Shown: positions 9,284-17,972 of the stretch, one piece after another
How positions within the stretch are numbered: position 1 is the stretch's first letter
Layout of the letters: each line of letters opens with the position of its first letter
Assembly (NCBI GenBank): GCA_023437715.1
Contig: JAEZFK010000035.1
Location: forward strand, 62,001-126,000
Source of the DNA: Bacillota bacterium
Lineage (GTDB): Bacteria; Bacillota; Clostridia; Lachnospirales; Lachnospiraceae
DNA: 64,000 bases
Direction: 5' to 3'
Notes under the pieces: model-generated
What the model was told of the DNA's origin: nothing
The model's input: the letters and a program-made list of their open reading frames with translations, nothing else
Databases searched by the model: none
Translations under genes and position numbers: made by a program

Positions 9284-9338
9284 GGTTCCCTCTTTTCTGG
9301 CTGTTTTTATTTGTGAAAGCCATTTTTTTCAAAGAAAG

Positions 9339-9356
9339 CCCGGGAATGTTCCCGGG
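9339..9356 (-). terminator. GC-rich hairpin after relA
   Basis: CCCGGGAA and TTCCCGGG form a near-continuous palindrome, followed in the minus direction by CTTTCTTTG. It lies between the relA stop and the MBL hydrolase. It may attenuate read-through rather than terminate fully, since the downstream genes have no obvious promoter of their own. Confidence 0.45.
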
Positions 9357-9373
9357 AAAAAGAGAAAACTGCG

Positions 9374-11698
9374 TTATCCCGCAGTCCTCTCAATATCTAT
9401 TACCCCGTCGATCTGCCGCAGCTTATCCACCAATTTCCCCAATTCCTCCACCCCGTGGATGTCAAAGGTCATGGTAATTGTCGCCTTGCCCTGCTTGTTT
9501 GTCCTGGAATTCATGGAAGTGATGTCGATCTGCCTCTCTGTAAATACCTTGGAAATGTCAACAAACATGCCGATCCGGTTATTGGCAAATATTTTTATTT
9601 CCGTGGAATACCGCTCCTTGGTGTCGTCTCCCTCTGACTTCTGCCATTCCGCATCAATTAAACGGTTTCTCTCATCCTCCGGCAAATTCAGAACATTGAC
9701 ACAGTCGGTCCTGTGGATGGAAATGCCTCTGCCTCTTGTGACAAAGCCCACGATCTCATCTCCCGGCACCGGGCTGCAGCACTTGGAGAAACGGACCGCA
9801 AGGTCATGGATTCCTTTTACCACGATCCCGCTTCCGGAATGCCTTTTCACAGGAAGCCTGCTGCCCATATCCTCGATATCATTTAAAATGGTGGTGTCGG
9901 TCACTTCCTTTTTCAGCTTCTTATTCCGTTCGTCCACCATCTTGTTGATGACCTGGCCTTCTTTTAAGCCGCCGTGGCCGATGGAGGCCAGAACCGATTC
10001 CCAGTCCCGGAACGCGTAGCGCTTCATGACCTTTTCCTGGTACTCCGGCTTATTGATGTCAGGATAGTTGATTCCCTTGGTCTTGCAGTAGCGCTCCACC
10101 ATTTCCTTGCCCCGGAGGATGTTATCCTCCTTCAGCTCGGTCTTAAACCACTGGTTGATCTTATTCTTGGCCTGGGGACTTTTTACCACATTGAGCCAGT
10201 CCCGGCTGGGCCCCTTGCTGTTCTGGGAGGTGACGATCTCCACCTGATCCCCGCTCTGGATCACGTAATCGATGTTTACCAGCTTTCCGTTGACCCTGGC
10301 CCCCACCATCTTGTTGCCGACGGCGCTGTGGATGGAATAGGCAAAGTCAATGGGCGTTGAGCCGCCCGGCAGGTTTTTCACATCCCCGGACGGGGTGAAG
10401 CAGTAAACGCTGTCGGAGAATAAGTCTAAATCTCCCTTGACCATATTTAAGAATTCCTTGTTGTCGGACATGTCCTTCTGCCATTCTAAAATCTGGCGCA
10501 GCCAGCTTAGCTTCTCTTCCTCTTTGCCTGCCGCCACCTGTCCGCTTCCGCTCTCCTTGTACTTCCAGTGGGCGGCAATTCCGTATTCTGCGGTACGGTG
10601 CATGTCATAGGTTCTGATCTGGATTTCAAAGGGCTGTCCGTTGCTTCCGATCAGGGTCGTATGAAGAGACTGGTACATGTTGGGCTTCGGCATGGCGATG
10701 TAGTCCTTGAAACGGCCCGGAATGGGCTTATACATCTCATGGATCACTCCCAGGGCCGCATAGCAGTCCTTTACGCTGTCTACGATGATCCGCACGGCAA
10801 ATAAATCGTAAATCTGATCCAGGGTCTTGTTCTGATTCACCATCTTTTTATAGATGCTGAAAAAATGCTTTACCCGGCCGTCCACCCTGGCCTCGATCCC
10901 GGAGGATTTCAAATGCTCCTGGACCTCATCCACAATGCTCTTTACAAAGGATTCCCGGGCATCCTTTTTTAGGGATATCTTTTCCGCCAGCTCATAATAG
11001 ATTTCCGGCTGTAAGTATTTTAAGGAAAGGTCGTCAAGCTCAATCTTGATTTTGGAAATACCAAGGCGGTGAGCGATGGGAGCATAGATTTCCATGGTCT
11101 CCTTGGCCTTTTCCTTCTGCTTCTCCGGCCTCATGTACTGCAGAGTCCGCATGTTGTGCAAACGGTCTGCCAGCTTGATGATAATAACGCGGATGTCCTT
11201 TGCCATGGCTAAGAACATCTTTCTTAAGTTCTCTGCCTGAATCTCCATCTTATCCATGGACCAGGAGATCTGGGTCAGCTTGGTGACGCCGTCCACCAGC
11301 AGAGCCACCTCTTCCCCGAACTCCTTTTTCATCTCATCCAGAGACATGATGGTGTCCTCCACCACATCGTGGAGAATGCCTGCGGCAATGGTCTCTTTAT
11401 CCATTTCCAGATCCGCCAGAATAATGGCAACACAAAGAGGGTGAATGATATAGGGTTCACCCGATTTGCGCCTCTGATCCTTATGCGCTTCATCCGCAAT
11501 ATGATACGCCTTTTCGATCATGGAGATATCATCGGAGGGATGGTACCGCCTGATGCTGTCGATCAATTCCTGATAAAGCACTTCCGGACTGGTAAAGTCG
11601 GCCGGAGCTTCTAAATCTGCATCCAGTTTATACTTCTCCGGAGCTTCTTTTCCCATAGTTGCCGTATTACTCTTTTCCATAATTGGATTATCTGCCAT
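9374..11698 (-). CDS. relA: Bifunctional (p)ppGpp synthetase/hydrolase (RSH)
   Basis: 774 residues of the long RSH family controlling the stringent response. The hydrolase HD domain is intact (ILHDVVEDT; H110-D111), with the histidine of EPYIIHPL near 86. The synthetase domain has the RFKDYIAMPKPNMYQSLHTT loop near 315-335. A TGS domain (FTPSGDVKNLPGGSTPIDFAY) follows near 405, and a C-terminal ACT domain ends the protein. Both catalytic sites look complete, so it should be bifunctional, as is usual for the single long RSH of Firmicutes. The start ATG follows AAAGGTGA. In related genomes apt usually lies directly upstream; here apt is more than 6 kb away. Confidence 0.95.
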   Translation of the reverse strand: MADNPIMEKSNTATMGKEAPEKYKLDADLEAPADFTSPEVLYQELIDSIRRYHPSDDISMIEKAYHIADEAHKDQRRKSGEPYIIHPLCVAIILADLEMDKETIAAGILHDVVEDTIMSLDEMKKEFGEEVALLVDGVTKLTQISWSMDKMEIQAENLRKMFLAMAKDIRVIIIKLADRLHNMRTLQYMRPEKQKEKAKETMEIYAPIAHRLGISKIKIELDDLSLKYLQPEIYYELAEKISLKKDARESFVKSIVDEVQEHLKSSGIEARVDGRVKHFFSIYKKMVNQNKTLDQIYDLFAVRIIVDSVKDCYAALGVIHEMYKPIPGRFKDYIAMPKPNMYQSLHTTLIGSNGQPFEIQIRTYDMHRTAEYGIAAHWKYKESGSGQVAAGKEEEKLSWLRQILEWQKDMSDNKEFLNMVKGDLDLFSDSVYCFTPSGDVKNLPGGSTPIDFAYSIHSAVGNKMVGARVNGKLVNIDYVIQSGDQVEIVTSQNSKGPSRDWLNVVKSPQAKNKINQWFKTELKEDNILRGKEMVERYCKTKGINYPDINKPEYQEKVMKRYAFRDWESVLASIGHGGLKEGQVINKMVDERNKKLKKEVTDTTILNDIEDMGSRLPVKRHSGSGIVVKGIHDLAVRFSKCCSPVPGDEIVGFVTRGRGISIHRTDCVNVLNLPEDERNRLIDAEWQKSEGDDTKERYSTEIKIFANNRIGMFVDISKVFTERQIDITSMNSRTNKQGKATITMTFDIHGVEELGKLVDKLRQIDGVIDIERTAG

Positions 11699-11753
11699 AT
11701 GCCGTCACCTTTGATTGGAACATTTCCGGTTTTCACCGGTTTTTTAAACGTAG

Positions 11754-12749
11754 TTAACATTCATTATAAATATTATTGTCGAAAAATGCAATTATTTTTT
11801 CTTTCTCACTTTCTTCAAGGAAAGCGGCCTCCAGGGCATAGCGGTTCATCTGTCTCAAATCCGCTTCCGTAAAGCCCATGTGCTCCCTGATGAGAGCCGC
11901 TTCTTTTTCCAGGGTAGTATCGGAAACCGTCATGTTGTCCGTATTATAGGTCACCCGGATGCCCCTGTCATAAAATGCTTTTAAGGGGTGTTCCTCAATG
12001 GACGGTACCGCTTTCGTCTGAAGATTGCTGATCACGCACATCTCTAATGTAATCTTTTCCTTTTTTAAAAGGTCCATACACGCTTCCGACTGAATGGCCG
12101 CACAGCCGTGCCCGATCCTTTTTGCGCCGTAGGACACGGCCCTGACGATGTTCTCATAATCTCCGCATTCTCCTGCGTGGATGGTAAAGGGAATATCCTT
12201 TTTATAGGCTTCCTTAAAAATAAGGGAGAAATGCTCCATGGGGACCAGCCCTTCCGGCCCTGCAATGTCCACCCCCACAACGCCTCTTCCCTTATAGGCG
12301 GCAGCCAGCTCAAAGGTTTCCTCATTTTCCCGGTCCGCCCCATTGACCATGGCGCAAAGCAGGATGCCCGCTTTCATGCCGGTTTTTTCCGTTCCCTTTT
12401 CCAGCCCCTTTAAAACCGCTTCTATAACTTTTTCCTTTGTAAGCCCCTTTTTCATATGAAGCTGGGGCGCAAAACGGATTTCACTGTAAATGAGTCCCTG
12501 CCCGGCAAGACGCTCCGTCAAATCCGCGGTGGCAAGCGTAAGAGCCTCCTCTGTCTGGAGAAGCTGACCCGGTAGGTCAAAGCATTTTAAATAGTCCACC
12601 AGGCTTTCACAGCTGTCTCCTACGGAGACGCTTTCCTTTATATCTTTTCCTTTAAAATCATATCCGATCTGCTCTGCCAAAAGCCTTATCACATCGATGG
12701 ATAAGGAGCCGTCCAAATGCAGATGGAGGTCTGTTTCCATTGGTTTCAT
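11754..12749 (-). CDS. add: Adenosine deaminase
   Basis: 331 residues. The zinc-binding HLHLDGS motif is at residues 9-15, with TIHAGEC, RIGHG and YNTDN motifs in order; these give the zinc ligands, the catalytic Glu of HAGE and the Asp pair. It deaminates adenosine or deoxyadenosine to inosine in purine salvage. GGAGGG lies 6-7 nt before the ATG. A promoter-like TTGTCC-17-TAAAAT lies just upstream on the minus strand. It sits next to relA and about 5.4 kb from apt; with the secreted nucleotidase these make a plausible nucleoside-scavenging set. Confidence 0.93.
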   Translation of the reverse strand: MKPMETDLHLHLDGSLSIDVIRLLAEQIGYDFKGKDIKESVSVGDSCESLVDYLKCFDLPGQLLQTEEALTLATADLTERLAGQGLIYSEIRFAPQLHMKKGLTKEKVIEAVLKGLEKGTEKTGMKAGILLCAMVNGADRENEETFELAAAYKGRGVVGVDIAGPEGLVPMEHFSLIFKEAYKKDIPFTIHAGECGDYENIVRAVSYGAKRIGHGCAAIQSEACMDLLKKEKITLEMCVISNLQTKAVPSIEEHPLKAFYDRGIRVTYNTDNMTVSDTTLEKEAALIREHMGFTEADLRQMNRYALEAAFLEESEKEKIIAFFDNNIYNEC

Positions 12750-13191
12750 AACGATCCCTCCTACATTTTATAAGAATATTTTATCATATTATAAGGGAGG
12801 GGACAATTACTTTATTGGGGATGGGGAGTGTAAACTGTGTAGCAGAAAAGCACCCTCGTCAGGTGCTTTTCTCAGACTGTAGACAAAGACGGAGGCAGAG
12901 AGGGAGTTCCAGCACCTTCTTTCAAAACAGATATTCTTATATATTTTCATTAATAAATGGTGTGTTACCACTTTTACACCGGTTCGCGGTTCGATACTTC
13001 AATACCTGATTCGCAGGGCGAAGACAGCAATCATAATGCTCGTCATAAACACACTAGTCTCCGCTCTCCGGAACTTATGATTTACATTGCTCAGCCTGGA
13101 AAAGCCTGTACTGCATAGCAAGAAGTTTAGCGAATGGAACTCACCCGGCTGCTTTTGCGGTAAAATATCATTGCAGCTTATAAGTATTAAG
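12750..13191. other. 442-bp stretch without a convincing gene
   Basis: It holds the add promoter region, a hairpin at 12844-12872, and about 300 bp with only a 68-codon minus-strand frame (12999-13205) that lacks a ribosome site and recognisable motifs. It lies just past the end of the frameshifted cyclase gene and may be degraded coding sequence. I recognise nothing in it. Confidence 0.5.
12844..12872. terminator. Strong perfect hairpin, probable terminator
   Basis: AGAAAAGCACC (12844-12854) and GGTGCTTTTCT (12862-12872) pair perfectly over 11 bp with a 7-nt loop. The U run lies inside the stem, so it could work in both directions. The only plausible client is the cyclase transcript from the minus strand, about 320 bp upstream. 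Confidence 0.5.
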
Positions 13192-13774
13192 TCATATTTC
13201 AGCAACTACTCTGCAAGGAAGTCCTGTGAATCCATGAAAATTTAGTGGGAAAGTATATACTGTAAAAGGTTTATCTCCAGCCTCCTTTAAGAGCAAATCC
13301 AGATTATCAAGATTTTCAATGATGAATACGCCATTGTTTGCACAATATTGGTCAATACGCGCATGATCTTTTTGATCCTTTGATGCCAACCATGTCCACG
13401 CCAATGAAACTTACCTTTTTATCCAGAAGAAGATAGTCGATCAGTTCATCAGATAGCTCTATATGAGGCAAAAAATATTCATCTGTACCATAACCATACT
13501 TCTTTAAAAGGCCCGAATGAAAAATAACAAAATCATTTTGGCATACTCTGTGCAAATCCAAATCCTCTACTTTCACTTCATGCGATTTGATGTTACTGAT
13601 ATCAAATATATTACCTTTTGTGACGATGTTTTCCAAGGAAAACTCTTTGTTCATAACATCAAAATGAGTTCCAATATGACCGGCTTTATTAAAGTCCGGC
13701 TTCTCTGACTGAGAAATGAACCCAAATGTTTCCAATTGCTCTTTTTCTACCCTAAGGCTCAAATTTAACTTCAT
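13192..13774 (-). pseudogene. Cyclase family protein (kynurenine formamidase/isatin hydrolase-like), frameshifted
   Basis: The start is ATG 13774 (AAAGGAG 10 nt before it). The first frame shows GHIGTHFDVM and then VSFIGVDMVGIKGSK, features of PF04199 cyclases; it breaks near 13380. The +1 frame continues with KDHARIDQYCANNGVFIIENL and FTGLPCRVVAEI, the conserved C-terminal part of the family. The break falls in TCAAAAAGATC: removing one A from the A5 run restores a continuous protein of about 193 residues. The family hydrolyses amides or cyclic imides of aromatic or other acids, using metal bound by HxGTHxD. Only one frame is broken, so this is a recent mutation or a sequencing error. It is divergent from a marR gene with mirrored promoters. 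Confidence 0.8.
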
Positions 13775-13819
13775 GCTAATCAAACTCCTTTTATTTATTA
13801 TTTCCCGAGAAACTATTTT

Positions 13820-13848
13820 ATCATACAGCTTTGATGTTGCTTTGTCAA
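13820..13848 (-). promoter_or_regulatory. Sigma-A promoter of the cyclase gene
   Basis: On the minus strand TTGACA (13848-13843), a 17-bp spacer and TATGAT (13825-13820). The 13-bp element ATAAAATAGTTTC follows, partly overlapping the -10 box (13821-13809). Confidence 0.75.
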
Positions 13849-13874
13849 TATTTTTTATATATTCAATAAATACA

Positions 13875-13903
13875 TTGATAAATGCATTTGAAAATGATAT
13901 AAT
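13875..13903 (+). promoter_or_regulatory. Sigma-A promoter of the marR gene
   Basis: TTGATA (13875-13880), a 17-bp spacer and TATAAT (13898-13903). The same ATAAAATAGTTTC element (13902-13914) follows, in mirror image to the cyclase promoter. Confidence 0.75.
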
Positions 13904-13949
13904 AAAATAGTTTCCACAGAAAATATAATTAAAAAGGAACATGGTGCTG

Positions 13950-14447
13950 ATGATAGAAGAACGACAATCGGAGATAAATGCATTATTAAATAAAATGGCA
14001 GCCTGGTTTGATTATTCAAAAGATTTTATGCAGTTGCACGAAGATACTATGAACAAATTTGTTATTCAATGCGGATATAAAAACTTATACCGTAAAGACT
14101 TAACGTTTTCAGAATATCATGTGATTGACTGCATCGGTAAAAACCATCTGCCGAATTCAACCTTTATTGCAAAGCAGTTGGATATGACCAAGGGGGCCAT
14201 ATCCAAGATAACTACAAAGCTGATATCAAAAGGTTTAATAAATGCAAACCGTTTGGAAAACAACAAAAAAGAGGTCTACTTTACGCTCACTTCTCAAGGC
14301 AAAGAAGCTTATGAAGTTCACGAAAAGATTCACGACTCTGAAAATAGTAAGTTGGTAAATATATTTAATAAGTACGATCTAGAAGAGTTAAAAATCATTT
14401 ATAGATTTCTGGACGATATTTTGAACGGATTACCCAAAGACATTTAG
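13950..14447 (+). CDS. MarR family transcriptional regulator
   Basis: About 165 residues with a winged-helix fold. The recognition region reads STFIAKQLDMTKGAISKITTKL, the wing LENNKKEVYFTLTSQGKEAYE, and a C-terminal dimerisation helix follows. MarR proteins are usually local repressors released by phenolic or other small ligands. Three in-frame starts compete (ATG 13941, GTG 13944, ATG 13950); AAGGAA ends at about 13939, which favours 13944 or 13950. The region is AT-rich compared with flanking housekeeping genes. Divergence from the cyclase gene, with identical operator-like repeats, suggests it controls both itself and that gene. Confidence 0.85.
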   Translation: MIEERQSEINALLNKMAAWFDYSKDFMQLHEDTMNKFVIQCGYKNLYRKDLTFSEYHVIDCIGKNHLPNSTFIAKQLDMTKGAISKITTKLISKGLINANRLENNKKEVYFTLTSQGKEAYEVHEKIHDSENSKLVNIFNKYDLEELKIIYRFLDDILNGLPKDI

Positions 14448-14516
14448 CAATTTAAAGTGAGGTGATAAGCTTTTTTGCATCCGTTTTGATTAAATCATTT
14501 ATTGGCAAGTAATACA

Positions 14517-14550
14517 GGCCCTCCTGTCGCATTACTGCTATTGGAGGGCC
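14517..14550 (+). terminator. Hairpin after marR
   Basis: GGCCCTCC (14517-14524) and GGAGGGCC (14543-14550) pair perfectly around an 18-nt loop. No T run follows on either strand, so termination is plausible but weak. Confidence 0.4.
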
Positions 14551-14629
14551 CTTAGAGAAGTGTACATTAGGCCGATGAATATTAGCCGTAACTTAAAAAA
14601 TTTGATTACAGGCATCGATGTATATACAA

Positions 14630-15046
14630 CTAAATTTGACAGTTCGGCATTAAATTCAGTAAAGCACCAAATCGCTGGCAAGCCGTTATAAAACAAATAA
14701 GTGCTAAGAGCTCCGAAATCTCACTTTCTGTAAATACTTCTTTTAACGCACTGAATTCACTGTCACTCATATGTGTTTCTTTACTCGAAAGGTCTGCGAC
14801 ATGGGCAGCCATTTGTGTTCGGGCATCCATTATGATATCCGAAGAAGTTCCTTTGGCTTTGCAATATTCACATCCGTTATTAAAAGCCAGAGTGCGCCGA
14901 ACCTCCTCTTTCAATTCTGGGGAAAATGTGCTGCTGGAATAAAAGCATTCTTCCAGAGAAGTCCATTTCTCCAAAATGTTTTTATTATGTCCCAATAATT
15001 GCTGAAAAGGTGTAGACCCGTTCTGCGAAAAAGAAATCATTTCCAT
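14630..15046 (-). CDS. Carboxymuconolactone decarboxylase family protein (AhpD-like)
   Basis: 138 residues, all helical in character. The C-x-x-C motif is in NNGCEYCKAKG at about residue 57-67, as in AhpD-type alkylhydroperoxidases, where the two cysteines act in peroxide reduction. The family also includes decarboxylases, but those lack this pair. The histidine normally three residues after the second Cys is replaced (C-K-A-K-G), so peroxidase activity is uncertain. AAGGAGGAG precedes ATG 15046. It is divergent from the Lrp/AsnC regulator 138 bp away. Confidence 0.75.
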   Translation of the reverse strand: MEMISFSQNGSTPFQQLLGHNKNILEKWTSLEECFYSSSTFSPELKEEVRRTLAFNNGCEYCKAKGTSSDIIMDARTQMAAHVADLSSKETHMSDSEFSALKEVFTESEISELLALICFITACQRFGALLNLMPNCQI

Positions 15047-15076
15047 ATTTGCTCCTCCTTAAAATTATATTTTCAA

Positions 15077-15106
15077 TTGACAAAATAATTATAACAGGAA
15101 TATAAT
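15077..15106 (+). promoter_or_regulatory. Promoter of the Lrp/AsnC gene
   Basis: TTGACA (15077-15082), an 18-bp spacer, then TATAAT (15101-15106). A small dyad GGAA-GTGCA-TTCC at 15108-15120 lies at the expected start point and could be the autoregulatory site. Confidence 0.6.
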
Positions 15107-15184
15107 CGGAAGTGCATTCCAAATGATATAATATATATGACATTTTATTCATTCTGATACATTTTATTTAGAAAGGTATTTCAA

Positions 15185-15628
15185 ATGATAATTGACGAAA
15201 TAGATGCACGGATTTTACATGAGTTGCAAACAGATTGCCGCATTTCCATAAGAGAGTTATCCAAGCGAGTGAACCTTTCGCCGCCTTCCGTTACCGAAAG
15301 GGTGAGAAGGCTTGAGGATAACAATATCATTGAGGGATATACCATCCGCCTCAATAAGAAAAATCTTGGCTTTACCATCGACTGTATCATTGAAGTCACA
15401 ATGAGAGATGGACAATATGAGAAGTTTAAGAGTTTTATTAAGGATTATAAGTACAGTGAATGGTGCCACAGAATTGCTGGAGCATCGTGCTTTATCGTAA
15501 AATTGTCAGTTCGTTCTTTGGAGGATATTGAACAGTTTATCAATGCCATATCCCCCTATGCTCAAACGGAGACATCCATTGTTTTTTCAAAAGTAGAAGT
15601 TAATGATATTATAGATAAGTTTTTATAA
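15185..15628 (+). CDS. Lrp/AsnC family transcriptional regulator
   Basis: 147 residues. The N-terminal HTH is typical: IDARILHELQTDCRISIRE, then LSPPSVTERVRRLEDNNII. The C-terminal part is the RAM/AsnC ligand-binding domain (CIIEVTMRDG, then FINAISPYAQTETSIVFS). Such regulators sense amino acids and often control transport or catabolism of their ligand. AAAGG lies before ATG 15185. The divergent AhpD-like gene is a likely target. The ligand is unknown. Confidence 0.88.
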   Translation: MIIDEIDARILHELQTDCRISIRELSKRVNLSPPSVTERVRRLEDNNIIEGYTIRLNKKNLGFTIDCIIEVTMRDGQYEKFKSFIKDYKYSEWCHRIAGASCFIVKLSVRSLEDIEQFINAISPYAQTETSIVFSKVEVNDIIDKFL

Positions 15629-15711
15629 ATTGATTTTCTTATTGTTTTTGTATTACATCTGTAAACTGTCTCTTTTGTAGATTTTATTTCGTATAAATTT
15701 TAAAAAGCACA

Positions 15712-15747
15712 AAAAAGACAGATGGAGCAAATCCATCTGTCTTTTTA
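15712..15747. terminator. Bidirectional terminator between Lrp/AsnC and the AEC carrier
   Basis: AAAAAGACAGATGGA and its complement pair almost completely (AAAAAGACAGATGG-agcaaat-CCATCTGTCTTTTT). There is a U tract on each strand. It serves two convergent genes and overlaps the carrier's stop codon. Confidence 0.85.
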
Positions 15748-16653
15748 CAAAACCAGGCACCAAAGCGGTATGGTCACCAGGGATAACAAGGTGGTTATCA
15801 CCACGCACTTTGTGGCAAATATATAATCCCCGTCATACTTGGCCGCCAGTATGGCCGTGGTGCTCCCGGCCGGCATACCGGTCAGCAGGACCGACACTCC
15901 GGAAAGAAGAGGATCCACATGCAGCAGGCGGCAGCAGGCAAAGACCAGAAATGGAATCAGAACCAGACGGATAAAGGAATATTTTACGATCCCCTTATCC
16001 AGTATGCTTCCCGGCTCCACTTCTGCCAGGATAGTGCCGATCAGCACCATGGACACGGCAGTGGTGCAGCCTCCCACACTCCGGATGGTATCCTCCAGAA
16101 AAACAGGCAGGGAAATCTGAAGCGTCATTAAAACCATGCCGATGTAAACCGCCACGATGCAGGGGTGGGTCAAAACCTTTTTCACCACCTCTTTCCGGTC
16201 CGGGCTTTCCGTAAAATAGGAAATTCCGGCGGACCACATGACGATTCTCTGGGGGATCAGAAAGATGGAGGCATACATAAGCCCTTCGGCCCCATAGACC
16301 CCTTCGGCAATGGGATTGCCCATAAAGCCCGCATTGGAACAGACCGTACCGTATTGAAGCACTTTCTTTCTCCCAGCCGTCTCCCGGTTATAAAATACTC
16401 TGGCAAACAGCAGGCTGGCTATCTGGATTAAAGCGGCGATGATGAGAATAATCCCAAAACCCTTCAGGATATTCATATTAAATTCTATAAAAAATGAGCT
16501 GATGATATTGCAGGGAAGGATCAGGCAGATCACCAGATCGGTCAGGACGGATTTTGCCGTCTCCGGCAAAATCCCCCGCTTCCTCAATACAACACCAGCA
16601 GCCACCAGGAGAAACAGCATCCCCTGAAGATTGATTAAATGGATAAAATTCAT
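15745..16653 (-). CDS. AEC (auxin efflux carrier) family transporter
   Basis: 302 residues with about ten hydrophobic segments in two halves, the usual size for bacterial AEC carriers such as MleP/MdcF. The C-terminal LTGMPAGSTTAILAAKYDGD is the conserved family stretch. Characterised bacterial members move malate, malonate or other organic acids; the substrate here is not known. Its ATG (16653) overlaps the stop of the GltD-like gene by four bases, and AAAGGA lies inside that gene, so the two are translationally coupled. Confidence 0.88.
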   Translation of the reverse strand: MNFIHLINLQGMLFLLVAAGVVLRKRGILPETAKSVLTDLVICLILPCNIISSFFIEFNMNILKGFGIILIIAALIQIASLLFARVFYNRETAGRKKVLQYGTVCSNAGFMGNPIAEGVYGAEGLMYASIFLIPQRIVMWSAGISYFTESPDRKEVVKKVLTHPCIVAVYIGMVLMTLQISLPVFLEDTIRSVGGCTTAVSMVLIGTILAEVEPGSILDKGIVKYSFIRLVLIPFLVFACCRLLHVDPLLSGVSVLLTGMPAGSTTAILAAKYDGDYIFATKCVVITTLLSLVTIPLWCLVL

Positions 16654-17876
16654 TGTGCATCCTTTGACTTCATATATTCATCCATGGCCTGGGCCACCTT
16701 TTTGGAGTAGGCGGTAGCTTCCACCACGGTTCTGGCTCCCAGGACCACATCTCCTGAAGCGAAAATGCCCGGGATGGTGGTTTCTCCCCTGTCGTCGGTG
16801 ACGAGAAGGCCGTTCTTGCTGGCCTTTAAGCCGTCGGTCGTATTTACAAGCTTGCTCTTTGGCCCCTGGCTGACGGAGATGATGGTGGAATCCGCATAGA
16901 CCTGCTCCCGTTCTTCCTCCATGCCGATCTGGTTTCCTTCCTCATCGTAAATGATATTCTCAAATACAGGGCCGTCGTCGGTGATCTCCAGGATCTGCTT
17001 TCCGAACTGGAACTGGGCTCCGTCAAGCTTTGCATAGGCTGTCTCATGCTCGCTGGCATGGCTGGATAAGCCTCTGGCATAAAGGGTCACATTCCTGGCT
17101 CCATGGCGGATCACAGTCCTTGCCACGTCCATGGCGGAATTTCCCATACCGATGATGGCTACCGTATCTCCCAGGTCATAGGCGTCGGGATTTGCCAGAT
17201 AATCAATGGCATAATGGACATTTCCCAGGGATTCCCCCTTAACGCCCAAAGTCTTTGGCCTCCAGACTCCTGTTCCAATAAAGATGCTCTGATACCCGTC
17301 CCGGAGTAAGTCCTTGATTTCCAGGGCGGTTCCGATGGCCGTGTTGGGGCGGATCTTTACGCCGATTTCCAGAAGCTTCTTTTTGTAGCGCTCTAAAATG
17401 GACTTGGGAAGGCGGAATTCCGGTATACCGTACTGAAGCACGCCTCCCAGCTTATCCTTTGCATCAAAAATCGTCACGCTGTAGCCTTCCTTTGTAAGGT
17501 AAACGGCTATGGTGATGCCTGCAGGTCCGGCGCCGATTACCGCCACCTTTTTCCCGTTTTTCGGCTTGCACTCGATTTTTATTTTATTAAAAACAGTGTC
17601 GGAGATGTAATTTTCTATGCTGCTGATATGAACCGGCTGTCCTTTTTTTCCAAGAATGCAGTGACCCTCGCACTGCTTTTCATGGTTGCAGACCAGGGAA
17701 CAGACAAGAGACAGGGGGTTGTTTTCAAATACCATGTCTCCCGCCCTGTTTAAATCTCCCTCTTTAAAAGCCTGGATCATCTGGGGAATGGGGGTGTTGA
17801 TTGGACAGCCCTGACGGCACAAGGGCTTCTTACAATTTAAACATCTGTTTGCTTCGTCAATTACGTGAACAGCCAT
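16650..17876 (-). CDS. GltD-like NAD(P)-dependent oxidoreductase (glutamate synthase small-subunit family)
   Basis: 408 residues. N-terminal iron-sulfur cysteines are complete: C-x2-C-x4-C-x3-C in CLNCKKPLCRQGC and C-x3-C-x5-C-x3-C in CSLVCNHEKQCEGHC. The FAD site is VAVIGAGPAGI near residue 109 and the NAD(P) site is VAIIGMGNSAMDVA near 240. At 408 residues it is shorter than true GltD (about 460-490), and no gltA/gltB large subunit is present. It belongs to the group of electron-transfer partners or stand-alone reductases. It is coupled to the AEC carrier; a link with organic-acid metabolism is inference. Confidence 0.82.
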   Translation of the reverse strand: MAVHVIDEANRCLNCKKPLCRQGCPINTPIPQMIQAFKEGDLNRAGDMVFENNPLSLVCSLVCNHEKQCEGHCILGKKGQPVHISSIENYISDTVFNKIKIECKPKNGKKVAVIGAGPAGITIAVYLTKEGYSVTIFDAKDKLGGVLQYGIPEFRLPKSILERYKKKLLEIGVKIRPNTAIGTALEIKDLLRDGYQSIFIGTGVWRPKTLGVKGESLGNVHYAIDYLANPDAYDLGDTVAIIGMGNSAMDVARTVIRHGARNVTLYARGLSSHASEHETAYAKLDGAQFQFGKQILEITDDGPVFENIIYDEEGNQIGMEEEREQVYADSTIISVSQGPKSKLVNTTDGLKASKNGLLVTDDRGETTIPGIFASGDVVLGARTVVEATAYSKKVAQAMDEYMKSKDAQ

Positions 17877-17972
17877 AATTTTTCTTCCTTTCTTTTCTTA
17901 CTGCCAAATTGCTCCTCAATATTACTCATCTTTTTATTGCATAATGTATACAGCTTTTTTGCATTTTTTCAC

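Larger units (their letters stand above)
13809..13914. promoter_or_regulatory. 13-bp inverted repeat at both divergent promoters, candidate MarR operators
   Basis: GAAACTATTTTAT at 13809-13821 and ATAAAATAGTTTC at 13902-13914 are perfect reverse complements. Each sits immediately at and past the -10 box of its own promoter, where a bound repressor would block initiation. Binding by the adjacent MarR protein is an inference from position. Confidence 0.55.

Noticed and set aside
12999..13205. 68-codon minus-strand frame after the cyclase gene
   Set aside because: It has no ribosome site, no family resemblance and overlaps the end of the cyclase frame. It may be degraded sequence but cannot be supported as a gene.
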